Assembly (NCBI GenBank): GCA_018268375.1
Contig: JAFDWS010000002.1
Coordinates: 930,001 to 994,000 of the forward strand
Direction of reading: 5' to 3'
DNA: 64,000 bases
Origin: Armatimonadota bacterium
GTDB taxonomy: Bacteria; Armatimonadota; Fimbriimonadia; Fimbriimonadales; Fimbriimonadaceae
In this document: one piece after another, positions 33,716 to 43,968 of the stretch
Layout of the letters: each line of letters begins with the position of its first letter
Numbering within the stretch: position 1 is the first letter of the stretch
Position numbers and translations under genes: made by a program
The notes under the pieces: model-generated
The model's input: only the letters and a program-made list of their open reading frames with translations
Database searches by the model: none
What the model was told of the DNA's origin: nothing

Positions 33716-35539
33716 TCAAGGAGTCCCTTTCATAACCGGGATCGAAGGATAGGCGACTCCAAACCAACACCCGCCGGCGAGCGCTAAGGTGGATCCATCA
33801 GCGGACGTCAGCGCAAATTGACGATACGAGAGGCCCTTCGTGGTCGCCAATGTTGCACCGGTCCTCATGTCCAAATACTGCACCTGGCCTTTATGGTTGG
33901 CTAGAACCGCGACACATCCGTTCCCTAAGAACGGCACCTGGCCGTAACCGTCCAGTGCCAAGTAAGTCGCCACTTGGCTCCAGGTCTCGGTGGAAAGGGC
34001 AATGTAGGTGGAGAGGTGGCCCAAAGAGAAGACCAGCCGCTTGCTATCAGGTGTGAACCCAATTTGCTGGATGGTCGGAACCACATTCGAATCGTAAGCC
34101 TTCCATCCTGTTCCCGTCTTTAGGTCCACCACGGAGAGCCTTGAAGCATCTATAAGCAGGGCCAAGAACCGTCCATCCGGGGACACAATCATGTTTGTGA
34201 TCCCGTAGCCGCTCCATGGATAGGAGGCTACTTTCTTTAGCGAGGAGCGATCCACGAAATCGACCCTGTTTTCGTACGCGACAAAAATACCTCCGCCACT
34301 TGGTAGCCAGGCCACGCGACCGGGAAATTCTGAGTTCGCCGGAACATACCTCGCCCTGAACTCTCCAGTCTCAGAGTCATAAATGGCGATGTTGTGTTGC
34401 CAGGAAGCCTCGGGCGCAGCCACCTCGTGGGTCGCATCGCAGAAAGCGGAGTTGCTCGACCAAGCACCATCCAGCTGGGACACCAACTCACCGCTTTCTC
34501 CGTCAATGAGGTCCGTGCTGTTGTCCTCGAGCGTTAGACCCAGTCTTGAACCGCCGGCATTCATCGCAAGACTCCAAATCGGACCCATGTGAGCGACGAA
34601 GGCAGTGGTCATGCGGCTCCAAATGTCGAACTCAGTGCAGGTTGCAGGGCCACCGACAAATATCGACCTACCGTTGGCCGCATATCGAGCGGACAAGCCC
34701 ATAGGAGCATAAAATTCGTCAACCGTCGCTCCAGAGGCAATGTGAGTTATCGTAAGGAAGCCACTCTTGAGGTAGGCGATTTGAAAACCATCGGGCGAGA
34801 AGTCGAAGGCCGATCCATAATTCTGGGGCGCATTGATGACCCGCTGTACTGCCCAATCAGACGTTCGCAAAATGACCAGCGCCTGACTCGACGCGAGAGC
34901 AAGGAATTTCCCGTCGGGCGAGAAACCGAGCCTCGTGTTGTGCGGCCATGCAAGAGCGGTCTTGTGAAGAACCTCACCATTGTCAATCTTTCGCACTTCC
35001 AAGGTCTGAGGACTGGCCGCATCGACCGATGCCAAGAATTGCCCGTCCTGCGAGATCGCAACTTTGGAGAAAGAGCCCTGTATCGTTTTGAGCAAGGAGC
35101 CGGTCAGTGCAGAGTACACGCGGGCACTGGTTTGGGTCGCCGCTAGCACCCCGGTGCAGCCGACAAAGGCGACGCCCGTGATGTCGCCTCCAACCCTCAG
35201 CCCCCATCGTTGTTGCCGGGTCTGGCCATCATAGACAGCCAAGGCGTCCCAGCCATAAGCGACGGCGATCAGGGAGTCATCGCGAGACCTTGAAAACCCG
35301 TAGAGATTCCCAAGCTGCTCGATCGTTCCCCTTATTTTCAGGTTGCTTGGATCGTAGTCAACGACTGCGTCATTGCCCGAGATGACAGCGACGTCCTCGC
35401 CCGCAGAGGACACCTGAATGTCTGTCACCCAGCCCATCACCAGGCGCTTCCACTTCCACTGGATTGGAGTTTCCGCCAAGGCGTGGGCAGCAGTTGCCAA
35501 GACAGCACCGATGAGCAAGCAATATTTTACGACTCCCAT
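33716..35539 (-). CDS. Secreted WD40-like beta-propeller protein
   Basis: A 607-residue protein with a signal peptide (MGVVKYCLLIGAVLATAAHALAE). The mature part is a double propeller of WD40-like units of about 40 residues, each with a variant of FSPDGxxLA or AVSxDGxxLA: KVAISQDGQFLASVDA, LGFSPDGKFLALAS, DFSPDGFQIAYLK, IVSPDGRFLALLID, GFTPDSKRLVFSL. Such repeats hold partners rather than catalyse. No partner is indicated by the context. GAGG sits at a good distance before the ATG. The leader sequence GACAGTGAGGTC is the same as that before the prepilin-type gene at 48930. Confidence 0.83.
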   Translation of the reverse strand: MGVVKYCLLIGAVLATAAHALAETPIQWKWKRLVMGWVTDIQVSSAGEDVAVISGNDAVVDYDPSNLKIRGTIEQLGNLYGFSRSRDDSLIAVAYGWDALAVYDGQTRQQRWGLRVGGDITGVAFVGCTGVLAATQTSARVYSALTGSLLKTIQGSFSKVAISQDGQFLASVDAASPQTLEVRKIDNGEVLHKTALAWPHNTRLGFSPDGKFLALASSQALVILRTSDWAVQRVINAPQNYGSAFDFSPDGFQIAYLKSGFLTITHIASGATVDEFYAPMGLSARYAANGRSIFVGGPATCTEFDIWSRMTTAFVAHMGPIWSLAMNAGGSRLGLTLEDNSTDLIDGESGELVSQLDGAWSSNSAFCDATHEVAAPEASWQHNIAIYDSETGEFRARYVPANSEFPGRVAWLPSGGGIFVAYENRVDFVDRSSLKKVASYPWSGYGITNMIVSPDGRFLALLIDASRLSVVDLKTGTGWKAYDSNVVPTIQQIGFTPDSKRLVFSLGHLSTYIALSTETWSQVATYLALDGYGQVPFLGNGCVAVLANHKGQVQYLDMRTGATLATTKGLSYRQFALTSADGSTLALAGGCWFGVAYPSIPVMKGTP

Positions 35540-35611
35540 TTTTCGACCTCACTGTCGAATTATCGGCGACAACCCGCTGCCCTAGCAGCTTTGTCAGCGA
35601 AGCTTGCGAGC

Positions 35612-36217
35612 TTAACCGCGGAGCCGCGCGTTCACCGCTTCCCAATCGATGACCTGCATGTAGGCCTCGATGTACTTCAGGCGGGCGGTGTGGAAGTCGA
35701 GGTAGTAGGCGTGCTCATAAACGTCCATCGCCAACAACAGCGTGTGGTCCCAGACCGGGAACGTGTCTTGGGCGTCGCCGATGTACGTGTGGACCCGCTT
35801 CTCAGCATGGTCATAGCCAAGGAACACCCAGCCACGACCCGCCATGCCCGTTGACTTCCAATCGGCCGCCCAGTGGTCGAAACTGCCGTAGGCAGACTCG
35901 ATGAGTTTGCCGACCTCGCCCGTCGCGGGGCCACCTTGTCCGCCCATCGTCGCGAAGTACACGTTGTGGTTGATGTACCCACCGTAGGCGAAGGCGTAGT
36001 TCACCTTCAGCGCCCGCATCTGGCTGTAAATCTGATTGGCCTTGCTCGGATCGACCTCGGCCTCGTGGAGGGCCTTGCGGATCTCGTTAGTCTTGTTGGC
36101 GTAGCCCTTCCACAAGGTCAAATGGTTGTCGTGGGTGGCCTTGCTGATGCCAACGCGCTCGCTGGTGTAGACCTTCTCGGGGATGGCTTCTGGGACGGCG
36201 ACGAGTTTCGGTTCCAT
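35612..36217 (-). CDS. Superoxide dismutase, Fe/Mn family
   Basis: A 201-residue protein of the iron/manganese superoxide dismutase family, which converts superoxide to oxygen and hydrogen peroxide. Metal ligands by motif: a His in ATHDNHLTLW, His84 in YINHNVYFATM, Asp165 and His169 in MDVYEHAYYLDF. The linker GGQGGPATGEV and FDHW are conserved. The first helix departs from the common HxxKHHxxY (spacing between the first and second His shortened by one), so the metal preference cannot be told. No signal peptide, so cytoplasmic. AGGAG is at a good distance before the ATG. Confidence 0.92.
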   Translation of the reverse strand: MEPKLVAVPEAIPEKVYTSERVGISKATHDNHLTLWKGYANKTNEIRKALHEAEVDPSKANQIYSQMRALKVNYAFAYGGYINHNVYFATMGGQGGPATGEVGKLIESAYGSFDHWAADWKSTGMAGRGWVFLGYDHAEKRVHTYIGDAQDTFPVWDHTLLLAMDVYEHAYYLDFHTARLKYIEAYMQVIDWEAVNARLRG

Positions 36218-36349
36218 GGTGCTCCTAGTATTGCCATACGCTCGCTAGGGCGGTGATGACGGCCCAGTATCCCCCCTCTTCTGCCATTTCCGCAAATCCG
36301 GTAAGAGGCTTGTAACAACCGAGAGCCTCTAGGTGTAAAGTGAAAGTGT

Positions 36350-36823
36350 ATGAGGGACTATCGCTTGCAGGCCCTGGCGGCCGCACCGAAGATCGTCGAA
36401 CGCCTCCTCCGAGTCTTCCCGCGCGACCGCTACGATGAGCGCCCGCACCAAGAAAGCCTGACCTGCCGAGAGATTTTTGCCCTTCTCGCCGATTCCGAAG
36501 AGATCGTCCTAGAACGCATCCGCACCGCCAACCGCCAGCCCGGCTCCACCTGCAACTGGTACGAGCCGACCGAGCGCGCGAAAGACCGCCACTATTGTGA
36601 GAAGGAGCCTTTCCACGAGGCCGAGGTCTACGAGTCCAGGCGGCAGATGACGCTCGATTACCTCGAGCAGCTCTCCGAGGAAGACTACAAAAAGTCGGTC
36701 ATCCTCGAAGGTCACGGCACATGGAGCATCGGTGAGTACATCGTGATGGTCATGGCCCACGACACCGAGCGGATCGCTGAACTCAGCGAGTTTCTCGCGA
36801 ACGAAGTCGCAACGATTGGGTGA
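36350..36823 (+). CDS. DinB family protein
   Basis: A 157-residue four-helix protein of the DinB superfamily (metal-dependent, often thiol-related). The first helix has LAAAPKIVERLLRVFP, the third EREA-like EVYESRRQMTLDYLEQLSEEDY, and the last TWSIGEYIVMVMAHDTERIAELSEF, which carries a His of the metal site; other ligands may be in RPHQES. The ATG at 36350 has no good ribosome site, and TAAAGT eight bases before it may be a -10 box, so a leaderless start is possible. The physiological reaction is unknown; many DinB-like proteins are transferases for bacillithiol or mycothiol. Confidence 0.78.
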   Translation: MRDYRLQALAAAPKIVERLLRVFPRDRYDERPHQESLTCREIFALLADSEEIVLERIRTANRQPGSTCNWYEPTERAKDRHYCEKEPFHEAEVYESRRQMTLDYLEQLSEEDYKKSVILEGHGTWSIGEYIVMVMAHDTERIAELSEFLANEVATIG

Positions 36824-36854
36824 AACTCCGGCTTCCTTGAGCCAACATCGGGAC

Positions 36855-38743
<1,889 letters not shown>

Positions 38744-38747
38744 CTAT

Positions 38748-39644
38748 ATGCTCCGTGCTCCGCTCCCTAACCCCGGACGAACGCTCCGCGAGCTCATGTC
38801 TCGCGGGACGGTGGTCATGCCCGGCTTCTACGACGCGATCACCGCATCGGCAGCCGTCCGGGCGGGGGCGCAGGCAGGCTATATCAGTGGCGCCGCTGTG
38901 ACCAACAGCCAGCTCGGTGTGCCCGACATCGGGCTCGTCACCTTGGACGAGATGGCGTCACAAGCCGCCCGCATCTGTCAGGTGGCGTCGATCCCGATCG
39001 TTAGCGACGCGGACACCGGTTTCGGTGAAGCCTGGAACGTGGCTCGGTGCGTCATCGAGATGGAGCGCGCTGGGTTGGCCGGCATCCACCTTGAAGACCA
39101 ATTGATGCCAAAGAAGTGCGGCCATCTCGATGGAAAGGACGTGGTCACGACCGAAGAGATGGTGCGCAAGCTGAAGGCGGCTGTGGCGGCAAAGTCAAAG
39201 TCTGACTTTCTGATCATAGCCAGAACGGACGCCCGCGGGGTCGAGGGCCTGGATCCGGCCATTGACCGGGCGAAGGCGTATGTCCAGGCGGGCGCCGATG
39301 CCATTTTTCCCGAAGGCTTGGCCTCGGAGAACGAGTTCGAAGCCTTCCGCTCAGGGCTCGAAGTTCCTCTCCTGGCGAACATGACCGAGTTCGGCAAGAC
39401 TCCGCTGATTTCGGCCCAGAGGTTCGGAGAACTCGGTTATGAGATGGTGATCTTCCCCGTTTCGGCGATGCGAGTGGCCCTTAAGGCCGTGACCACGTTC
39501 TATGGACAGCTTCTTGCAGCAGGCACCCAAGAGGGCTTGGTGGAATCGATGACGACGCGCGCCGAGCTCTACGACCTTATTGAATACCCTGCCTACGAAG
39601 CGGCTGACCAACGGTGGGCCAAGGGCTCTGGCAACCAGACGTAA
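38748..39644 (+). CDS. prpB: Methylisocitrate lyase-like / isocitrate lyase-PEP mutase family enzyme
   Basis: A 298-residue TIM-barrel enzyme. The signature KKCGH at residues 122-126 holds the catalytic Cys124, SDADTGFG (86-93) gives the metal aspartates, and PGFYDAITASAAVRAGA and LIIARTDARGVEGLDPAI are conserved. Among the superfamily, the KKCGH loop and size fit 2-methylisocitrate lyase, which gives pyruvate and succinate in the methylcitrate cycle for propionate. A carboxyPEP or dimethylmalate substrate remains possible. A citrate-synthase-type gene lies 944 bp downstream on the same strand, supporting methylcitrate work, but prpD is absent. The transcript looks leaderless. Confidence 0.82.
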   Translation: MLRAPLPNPGRTLRELMSRGTVVMPGFYDAITASAAVRAGAQAGYISGAAVTNSQLGVPDIGLVTLDEMASQAARICQVASIPIVSDADTGFGEAWNVARCVIEMERAGLAGIHLEDQLMPKKCGHLDGKDVVTTEEMVRKLKAAVAAKSKSDFLIIARTDARGVEGLDPAIDRAKAYVQAGADAIFPEGLASENEFEAFRSGLEVPLLANMTEFGKTPLISAQRFGELGYEMVIFPVSAMRVALKAVTTFYGQLLAAGTQEGLVESMTTRAELYDLIEYPAYEAADQRWAKGSGNQT

Positions 39645-39775
39645 GTCCCCAGCATTTTCACGGATTTTGCCGCTCCGGGCTTCGGTGGACTCACGTTTGC
39701 TGTAGAATAGTGTGGTCGTGCCGCCGCAAGGCGCTACGTTCATTGGTTTAACTCAACTCGGAAAGGTACATATCG

Positions 39776-40378
39776 ATGCGAAAATCACTGTTTATCTTTG
39801 GTTTGATTACCATGGCTGTCGCCAGTAGAGCCAGCTTCACGCTCGCCACGTTCGGCGACCCAGCACAGAACGGTAGCACCCCGTTGTTCGACTGGGACAC
39901 GGCCAACAACACGCTTTCTGGTTCCTGGAGCCTGTCCGGTATGACCCTTCTGACTCCCGGCTTCAACGGTGGCGGTCAGGTCAACAACGCCCATTTCGTA
40001 ATGGATCCGGTCACCTTGACCCCAGTTATCAACGGCGTTCTCTATAACATGGGCCCCGGCTCCGTCAAGTTCTACACCAACGACGTCAACAACCCGTTCT
40101 TCACGATCGGCTTCAATGGCGGCACGTTCCTGAACCCGCTCAATGCGAGCGCCTCCGCCCAGAGTGGCAACGCCGTCAGCTTCGCCGGCCCGAACGTCCC
40201 CGGCAACCTGATCGACCAGGCCTTTGCATTCAGCTTCGCAAACCCGACCCAGAACGGGTCGCACTGGACCTACACGGCTTCCTTCACGTCCTCAGCCAAC
40301 GTGGTGCCCGAACCGGCAACGATGCTCGTTCTTGGCGCTGGCCTTGCCGCCTTCGCAGCCCGAAGGCGCAAAGCCTAA
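39776..40378 (+). CDS. PEP-CTERM protein, paralogue A
   Basis: A 200-residue secreted protein with a signal peptide (MRKSLFIFGLITMAVASRAS) and the sorting tail VVPEPATMLVLGAGLAAFAARRRKA. The mature part has the pattern FGDPAQNGSTPLFDWDTANNTLSGSW, LLTPGFNGGGQVNNAHFVMD, YNMGPGSVKFYTNDVNNPFF and FSFANPTQNGSHWTYTASFTSS. It is closely similar over its whole length to the protein at 53897. It carries the RBS AAGGTAC and a TAGAAT -10 box (39703-39708). It is flanked by the prpB-like and citrate synthase genes, with its own terminator. Confidence 0.9.
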   Translation: MRKSLFIFGLITMAVASRASFTLATFGDPAQNGSTPLFDWDTANNTLSGSWSLSGMTLLTPGFNGGGQVNNAHFVMDPVTLTPVINGVLYNMGPGSVKFYTNDVNNPFFTIGFNGGTFLNPLNASASAQSGNAVSFAGPNVPGNLIDQAFAFSFANPTQNGSHWTYTASFTSSANVVPEPATMLVLGAGLAAFAARRRKA

Positions 40379-40403
40379 GCCACAACTTCTGCTAACGCAG
40401 CCG

Positions 40404-40438
40404 ACCCTGGCCGTCTCCTGACAGCCAGGGTCTTTTTG
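40404..40438 (+). terminator. Intrinsic terminator of the PEP-CTERM gene A
   Basis: An 8-bp perfect stem (ACCCTGGC / GCCAGGGT, 12-base loop) followed by TCTTTTTG, 25 bases after the stop. Confidence 0.85.
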
Positions 40439-40587
40439 TCGCTTCGACAGTGCTCGATGGGACTCCCCGGTCACCCTCCAGTGGCCTTGGTACACTGGAA
40501 TTCATTCCGAGCTTCGTGTGCCCAAGGCTGTGAGACGAGGCCATATAAAGGCGCGCGAAGACCCGATAATGTGGGAAAGGAGCAAAA

Positions 40588-41730
40588 ATGAGCGCCACTA
40601 CTTATCCGAACTACAGTCCCGGCCTCCAGGGGGTGGTCGCAGGAATCACGACGATCAGCGAGATCGACGTTGAAACGTCCAGCCTGACTTATCGGGGCAT
40701 CAATGTCCACGAGCTGGCCGAGCACGCCGTATTCGAGGAGACCGCTTACTTGCTCCTGATGGGCAAGCTGCCCAACAAGACCGAGCTGGCCGAGTTCAAG
40801 GCCCGAATCAGTAACGAGTCGGTGCTGCCCAAAGAAGTCATCGAGGCGCTGAAGCAGTGCCCCAAGAACATGCACCCAATGGATCGGCTCAAAACCGTCT
40901 ATTCGATGCTGGGAGCTTTCGACCCTGACTACAAGGCCGATCCCATCGACCACGACGCCAACGTCCGCAAGGCGGTTCGAATCGTCGCCAAAGCCGGCAA
41001 CGCAGTCGCCGCCGCGCACCGGATCAGTGAGGGTCTTGACCCGATCGCTCCGGATCCCGAGCTCGGTATCGCCGGCAACTTCATGTACCAGCTCAAAGGT
41101 GAGAGGCCGGACGAGTTCGTGACCAAGGTCATGGACGCCAGCCTGACGCTCTACGCCGAACACGGGTTCAACGCCTCGACCTTCGCTTCCCGCGTCTGTG
41201 TCGCGACTCTGAGCGATCTCTACTCAGGCATCGTCACTGGCATCGGCACCCTGAAAGGCCCCCTCCATGGTGGTGCCAACGAGGAAGCCATGTACATGCT
41301 CATGGAGATTGATAAGATGGGCGACGCCGAGAAGTGGACGCGAGACGCCCTCGCGAACAAGAAGAAGATCATGGGCTTCGGCCACCGCGAGTACCGCATC
41401 GGTGACTCGCGTGCGGCCTACATGACTAAGCTGGGCAAAGAGATCGGCCAGCGGGTCGGAGACACTCACTGGGGCGAAATCGCGAACACGATGGAGAAGA
41501 TCATGTGGGACGAGAAGAAGCTCTTCCCGAACGTCGACTTCCCGAGCGCGTACGCTTACTACCTGCTTGGCATCCCGATTCCCCTCTACACGCCGATCTT
41601 CGTCATCGCCCGCACCACGGGATGGTGCGCGCACATGGTCGAGCAACTCGACAACAACCGATTGATCCGGCCCACTTGCATCTATGAGGGCCCGAAGGTG
41701 ACTGCCTTCGTTCCCCTCGATCAAAGGTGA
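40588..41730 (+). CDS. gltA: Citrate synthase (citrate/2-methylcitrate synthase family)
   Basis: A 380-residue short-type citrate synthase that joins oxaloacetate with acetyl-CoA (or propionyl-CoA in the methylcitrate cycle). Active-site residues: the His in GPLHGGANEEAM, the His in MGFGHREYRIGDSRA and the Asp in FPNVDFPSAYAYYL. The N-terminal region IDVETSSLTYRGINVHELAEHAVFEETAYLLLMGKLP is that of the short bacterial form, typical of CitZ and PrpC, which are hard to distinguish by sequence. It has AAAGGAG at a good distance before the ATG. The prpB-like enzyme in the same region leaves both roles open. Confidence 0.93.
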   Translation: MSATTYPNYSPGLQGVVAGITTISEIDVETSSLTYRGINVHELAEHAVFEETAYLLLMGKLPNKTELAEFKARISNESVLPKEVIEALKQCPKNMHPMDRLKTVYSMLGAFDPDYKADPIDHDANVRKAVRIVAKAGNAVAAAHRISEGLDPIAPDPELGIAGNFMYQLKGERPDEFVTKVMDASLTLYAEHGFNASTFASRVCVATLSDLYSGIVTGIGTLKGPLHGGANEEAMYMLMEIDKMGDAEKWTRDALANKKKIMGFGHREYRIGDSRAAYMTKLGKEIGQRVGDTHWGEIANTMEKIMWDEKKLFPNVDFPSAYAYYLLGIPIPLYTPIFVIARTTGWCAHMVEQLDNNRLIRPTCIYEGPKVTAFVPLDQR

Positions 41731-41738
41731 CCCTCTGC

Positions 41739-41769
41739 CGCCTGGAGAGGAGGATCTCCTTTCCAGGCG
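41739..41769 (+). terminator. Hairpin after citrate synthase
   Basis: A perfect outer stem CGCCTGG/CCAGGCG with an inner AGGAG/CTCCT. It begins 9 bases after the stop. It has no U tail, so termination is uncertain. Confidence 0.5.
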
Positions 41770-41858
41770 CCAAGGAGGCTCGCTGGAATACCGGAGTCCT
41801 CTAATCTACGCCCATCCTGCCTATTGGCAGGAGAGAGGCCAGACGAAGATATAGATCA

Positions 41859-42638
41859 GTGTTTTCAAAGATCGTCGAGGAGTTGGAACAGATTCAAAGA
41901 GAGGAGGACATCAAAATCCTCTTCGCGTGCGAATCTGGAAGCAGGGCTTGGGGGTTTGCCTCCCCTGACAGTGACTACGACGTCAGGTTCGTTTACTACC
42001 ACTCCCTTGACTGGTATCTCTCGATTGACGACCGGCGCGACGTCATCGAATTGAACCTCCCAGGCGACCTGGACGTGGCCGGCTGGGAACTCAGAAAGAC
42101 GCTGAGGCTCGCCAAGCGGTCGAACCCGCCCCTCCATGAGTGGATGCGGTCACCGATCATGTACCAGAAGGACGAGGCCCTCTTCGACGAGTTCGTCACA
42201 GCGACAAAGAGCTGCTATTCGTCAGACCGGTGCTACCTCCACTACTTCCATATGGCCCAAGGGAACTACAAGGAGTACCTCCAGGGCGACGAGGTGCTGA
42301 CAAAGAAGTACCTTTACGTCTTGAGGCCCCTTATGGCCTGCTTGTGGATCGAAAAGTGGCCGGAGCGTCCCGTGCCGATGGAATTCGATCTTCTTCGGGG
42401 AGGGGTGGTTCAAGAGGCTTCACTCATGACGGCCATCGACGACCTGCTTGAGCTCAAGGCTCGGAGCTCCGAAATCACCTCGGGACCGCGCATCAGTGCC
42501 ATCAGCGACTTCATCGAGCGAGAATTGGCCCGGATCAGGAACCGACGGTTCGACGTTGCGGGAGAGCCTGACACGAGCGAACTCGAAGGGTTCTTCCAGA
42601 AGGCGATCGGGTATCGGTCTCCTGTTTCTGCCCGCTGA
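41859..42638 (+). CDS. Predicted nucleotidyltransferase (DNA polymerase beta superfamily, PF10127/RlaP-like)
   Basis: A 259-residue protein. The N-terminal third is a Pol-beta nucleotidyltransferase domain with ACESGSRAWGFASPDSDYDVRF, giving the GS motif (27-28) and metal aspartates at 39 and 41. The rest contains YLHYFHMAQGNYKEYL and KKYLYVLRPLMACLWIE, as in the RlaP-type family that occurs in RNA repair gene clusters next to RNA ligases and RtcB. Here no repair partner is nearby. The GTG start at 41859 lacks a ribosome site. The G+C and codon use look like the neighbours. Confidence 0.8.
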   Translation: MFSKIVEELEQIQREEDIKILFACESGSRAWGFASPDSDYDVRFVYYHSLDWYLSIDDRRDVIELNLPGDLDVAGWELRKTLRLAKRSNPPLHEWMRSPIMYQKDEALFDEFVTATKSCYSSDRCYLHYFHMAQGNYKEYLQGDEVLTKKYLYVLRPLMACLWIEKWPERPVPMEFDLLRGGVVQEASLMTAIDDLLELKARSSEITSGPRISAISDFIERELARIRNRRFDVAGEPDTSELEGFFQKAIGYRSPVSAR

Positions 42639-42639
42639 T

Positions 42640-43170
42640 AAAAGAAGACCGGCACCGAAACCGTAGCTCCGATGCCGGACATCTTTGTGGATCGTGCAAC
42701 CCAGCAAGCTGGGCACTCGTGTCCACGAGCGGCTTTCCTCGGCTCTTGCTCCTCACCGGAGCCCTTGCTTCAACGGTCCGCCACCAATTTTTGAACCCCG
42801 AACTTTGATCCGCTTCCCGGTCAAGACCGGCGCGCCCTCAAAGAGGTAGCTCAGTGAGAAGCGGAAGGCTCCGGGTGGGCTTGCTGCCCTGAGCCCAGTT
42901 CGTCCAGCCTTATCAAGCCTTATAGCGGCTAGCCGAACTTTCGCTACTCGTTGCGCTCGCAGTCCGAAGGCGCTGTAGGAGCCCCGCAGGGCTCGCCACT
43001 TGCCACTCGATCCGCTGTGCGCGTATCGTGGACTCAGTCCGTCGGCTTGATCGTCGGTTGCCCGACTCTCGTTGAGTGCCGTCTCGCTGTTGTGTCCTCG
43101 ACACTGAGAACTTTACAGGGAATCTGATCGAATAGAAGCGGTCTCTTACGTTTTGTTTCCACTCGTTTTC
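42640..43170 (-). ncRNA. Gene-free region with many short perfect hairpins; candidate structured RNA
   Basis: The longest non-coding stretch of the window. I found no credible protein; the open frames here lack ribosome sites and familiar motifs. On the minus strand it contains a series of perfect short stems: GTGTC/GACAC, ACTC/GAGT, GAGCCC/GGGCTC (42979-42994), CCGGTC/GACCGG (42817-42830), GCTCC/GGAGC, CTCGTG/CACGAG (42716-42729) and CCCAGC/GCTGGG (42700-42713). It ends with a CCGGCATCGGA/TTCGGTGCCGG hairpin followed by TCTTCTTTTA at about 42640, which looks like a terminator for a minus-strand transcript of roughly 500 nt. It lacks the conserved cores of RNase P, tmRNA, SRP RNA and a tRNA T-loop. 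Strand and boundaries are inferred. Confidence 0.35.
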
Positions 43171-43188
43171 CACCCCTGCCGGTGGGTT

Positions 43189-43929
43189 TCACCACCGCGA
43201 CAGGGTCATCACGAACTCACCGTTCTTCCTGTTGAACGTGACCTGGATTTGGTCGCTCCCCAGCGATCTCACCTTGCCGATGTAGTCCGCCTTACTGAAT
43301 CCGGAGTCGACCGTCAAATTCAGGACATCAGCGTCCGTATCGACCTTGCCAACGGCAGACCATGTGTCGTCGTTAGGGCTCTCGTTCGCCATCACGACGT
43401 TGCACGAGCCGTCCCAACCGATCGAAACGTAGGCCAAACCCCGGTTCGGTCCGTATTTGTAACTGCCCGACCACTCTCCCGCCAATTGCTGCACTGCGAG
43501 CTGCGACATGTCGCCAAAGGGCTCGGCGAGCGCCTTGCCGACCTGGTGTCCCTGGAAAGTGAATTGAGTGTCCGCGACCTCCCGGGAGCCGGCATATTGG
43601 ACTAAATCCAACGACAAACCTTGCCGCTGCACCTGGCTTTTTCCTTGAAACTCGACCTTTGGGCCCGTGCTCCAGGTCACTGTCACGGTCGCTCTCCCCG
43701 ATTTCAGAGTTCCAGCGAGCTGGCCGATCCGCCTTTCGCCGGTCATTTGGAGCCAGCCCGTGTCCATCAATACTCCCTTGATGTTCGTGCCGTCCACAAA
43801 GATCCTCCCCATTCCACCGCCTCCGCGGGAAACCGTCCAAACACCGTTGTAACGGTCGCCTTTGGATTGCGCGGCGGCCATCGTCAGACAGGAGCCAAAG
43901 AGCACAAGGATGAAAAAGACTCTTCTCAT
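43189..43929 (-). CDS. Hypothetical secreted protein with an internal repeat
   Basis: A 246-residue protein with a signal peptide (MRRVFFILVLFGSCLTMAAAQ). I do not recognise a family. It seems to hold two similar halves, each with a G-x-W strand and an I/V-rich strand pair: YNGVWTVSRGGGGMGRIFV (about 27-45) and LAGEWSGSYKYGPNRGLAYV (about 150-169), followed by GTNIKGVLMD and GSCNVVMANE. The last 80 residues (ADVLNLTVDSGFSKADYIG...) also look like beta strands. A lipocalin-like or THAP4-like beta-barrel is possible. It lies divergent from the FG-GAP gene, with 39 bp between. Confidence 0.62.
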   Translation of the reverse strand: MRRVFFILVLFGSCLTMAAAQSKGDRYNGVWTVSRGGGGMGRIFVDGTNIKGVLMDTGWLQMTGERRIGQLAGTLKSGRATVTVTWSTGPKVEFQGKSQVQRQGLSLDLVQYAGSREVADTQFTFQGHQVGKALAEPFGDMSQLAVQQLAGEWSGSYKYGPNRGLAYVSIGWDGSCNVVMANESPNDDTWSAVGKVDTDADVLNLTVDSGFSKADYIGKVRSLGSDQIQVTFNRKNGEFVMTLSRW

Positions 43930-43968
43930 GGAAACGGAAGGTTACCGTCAGCGTCGTAAAATGGAGCC

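Noticed and set aside
42841..42900. tRNA-like GAGGTAGCTCAGTGAGAAGC in the hairpin-rich region
   Set aside because: The D-stem does not close, and there is no T-loop (TTCGA/TTCAA in a stem) or 3' acceptor at the right distance.
42640..43170. RNase P RNA or tmRNA
   Set aside because: GAGGAAAG is present on the minus strand, but the following conserved blocks (GTCC, ACAGAA, the universal P4 pair) are absent; no tag frame or tRNA-like end for tmRNA.
42913..43173. 86-residue frame on the minus strand
   Set aside because: No ribosome site, Ser/Arg-rich composition and stem-loops throughout; it looks like translated non-coding DNA.
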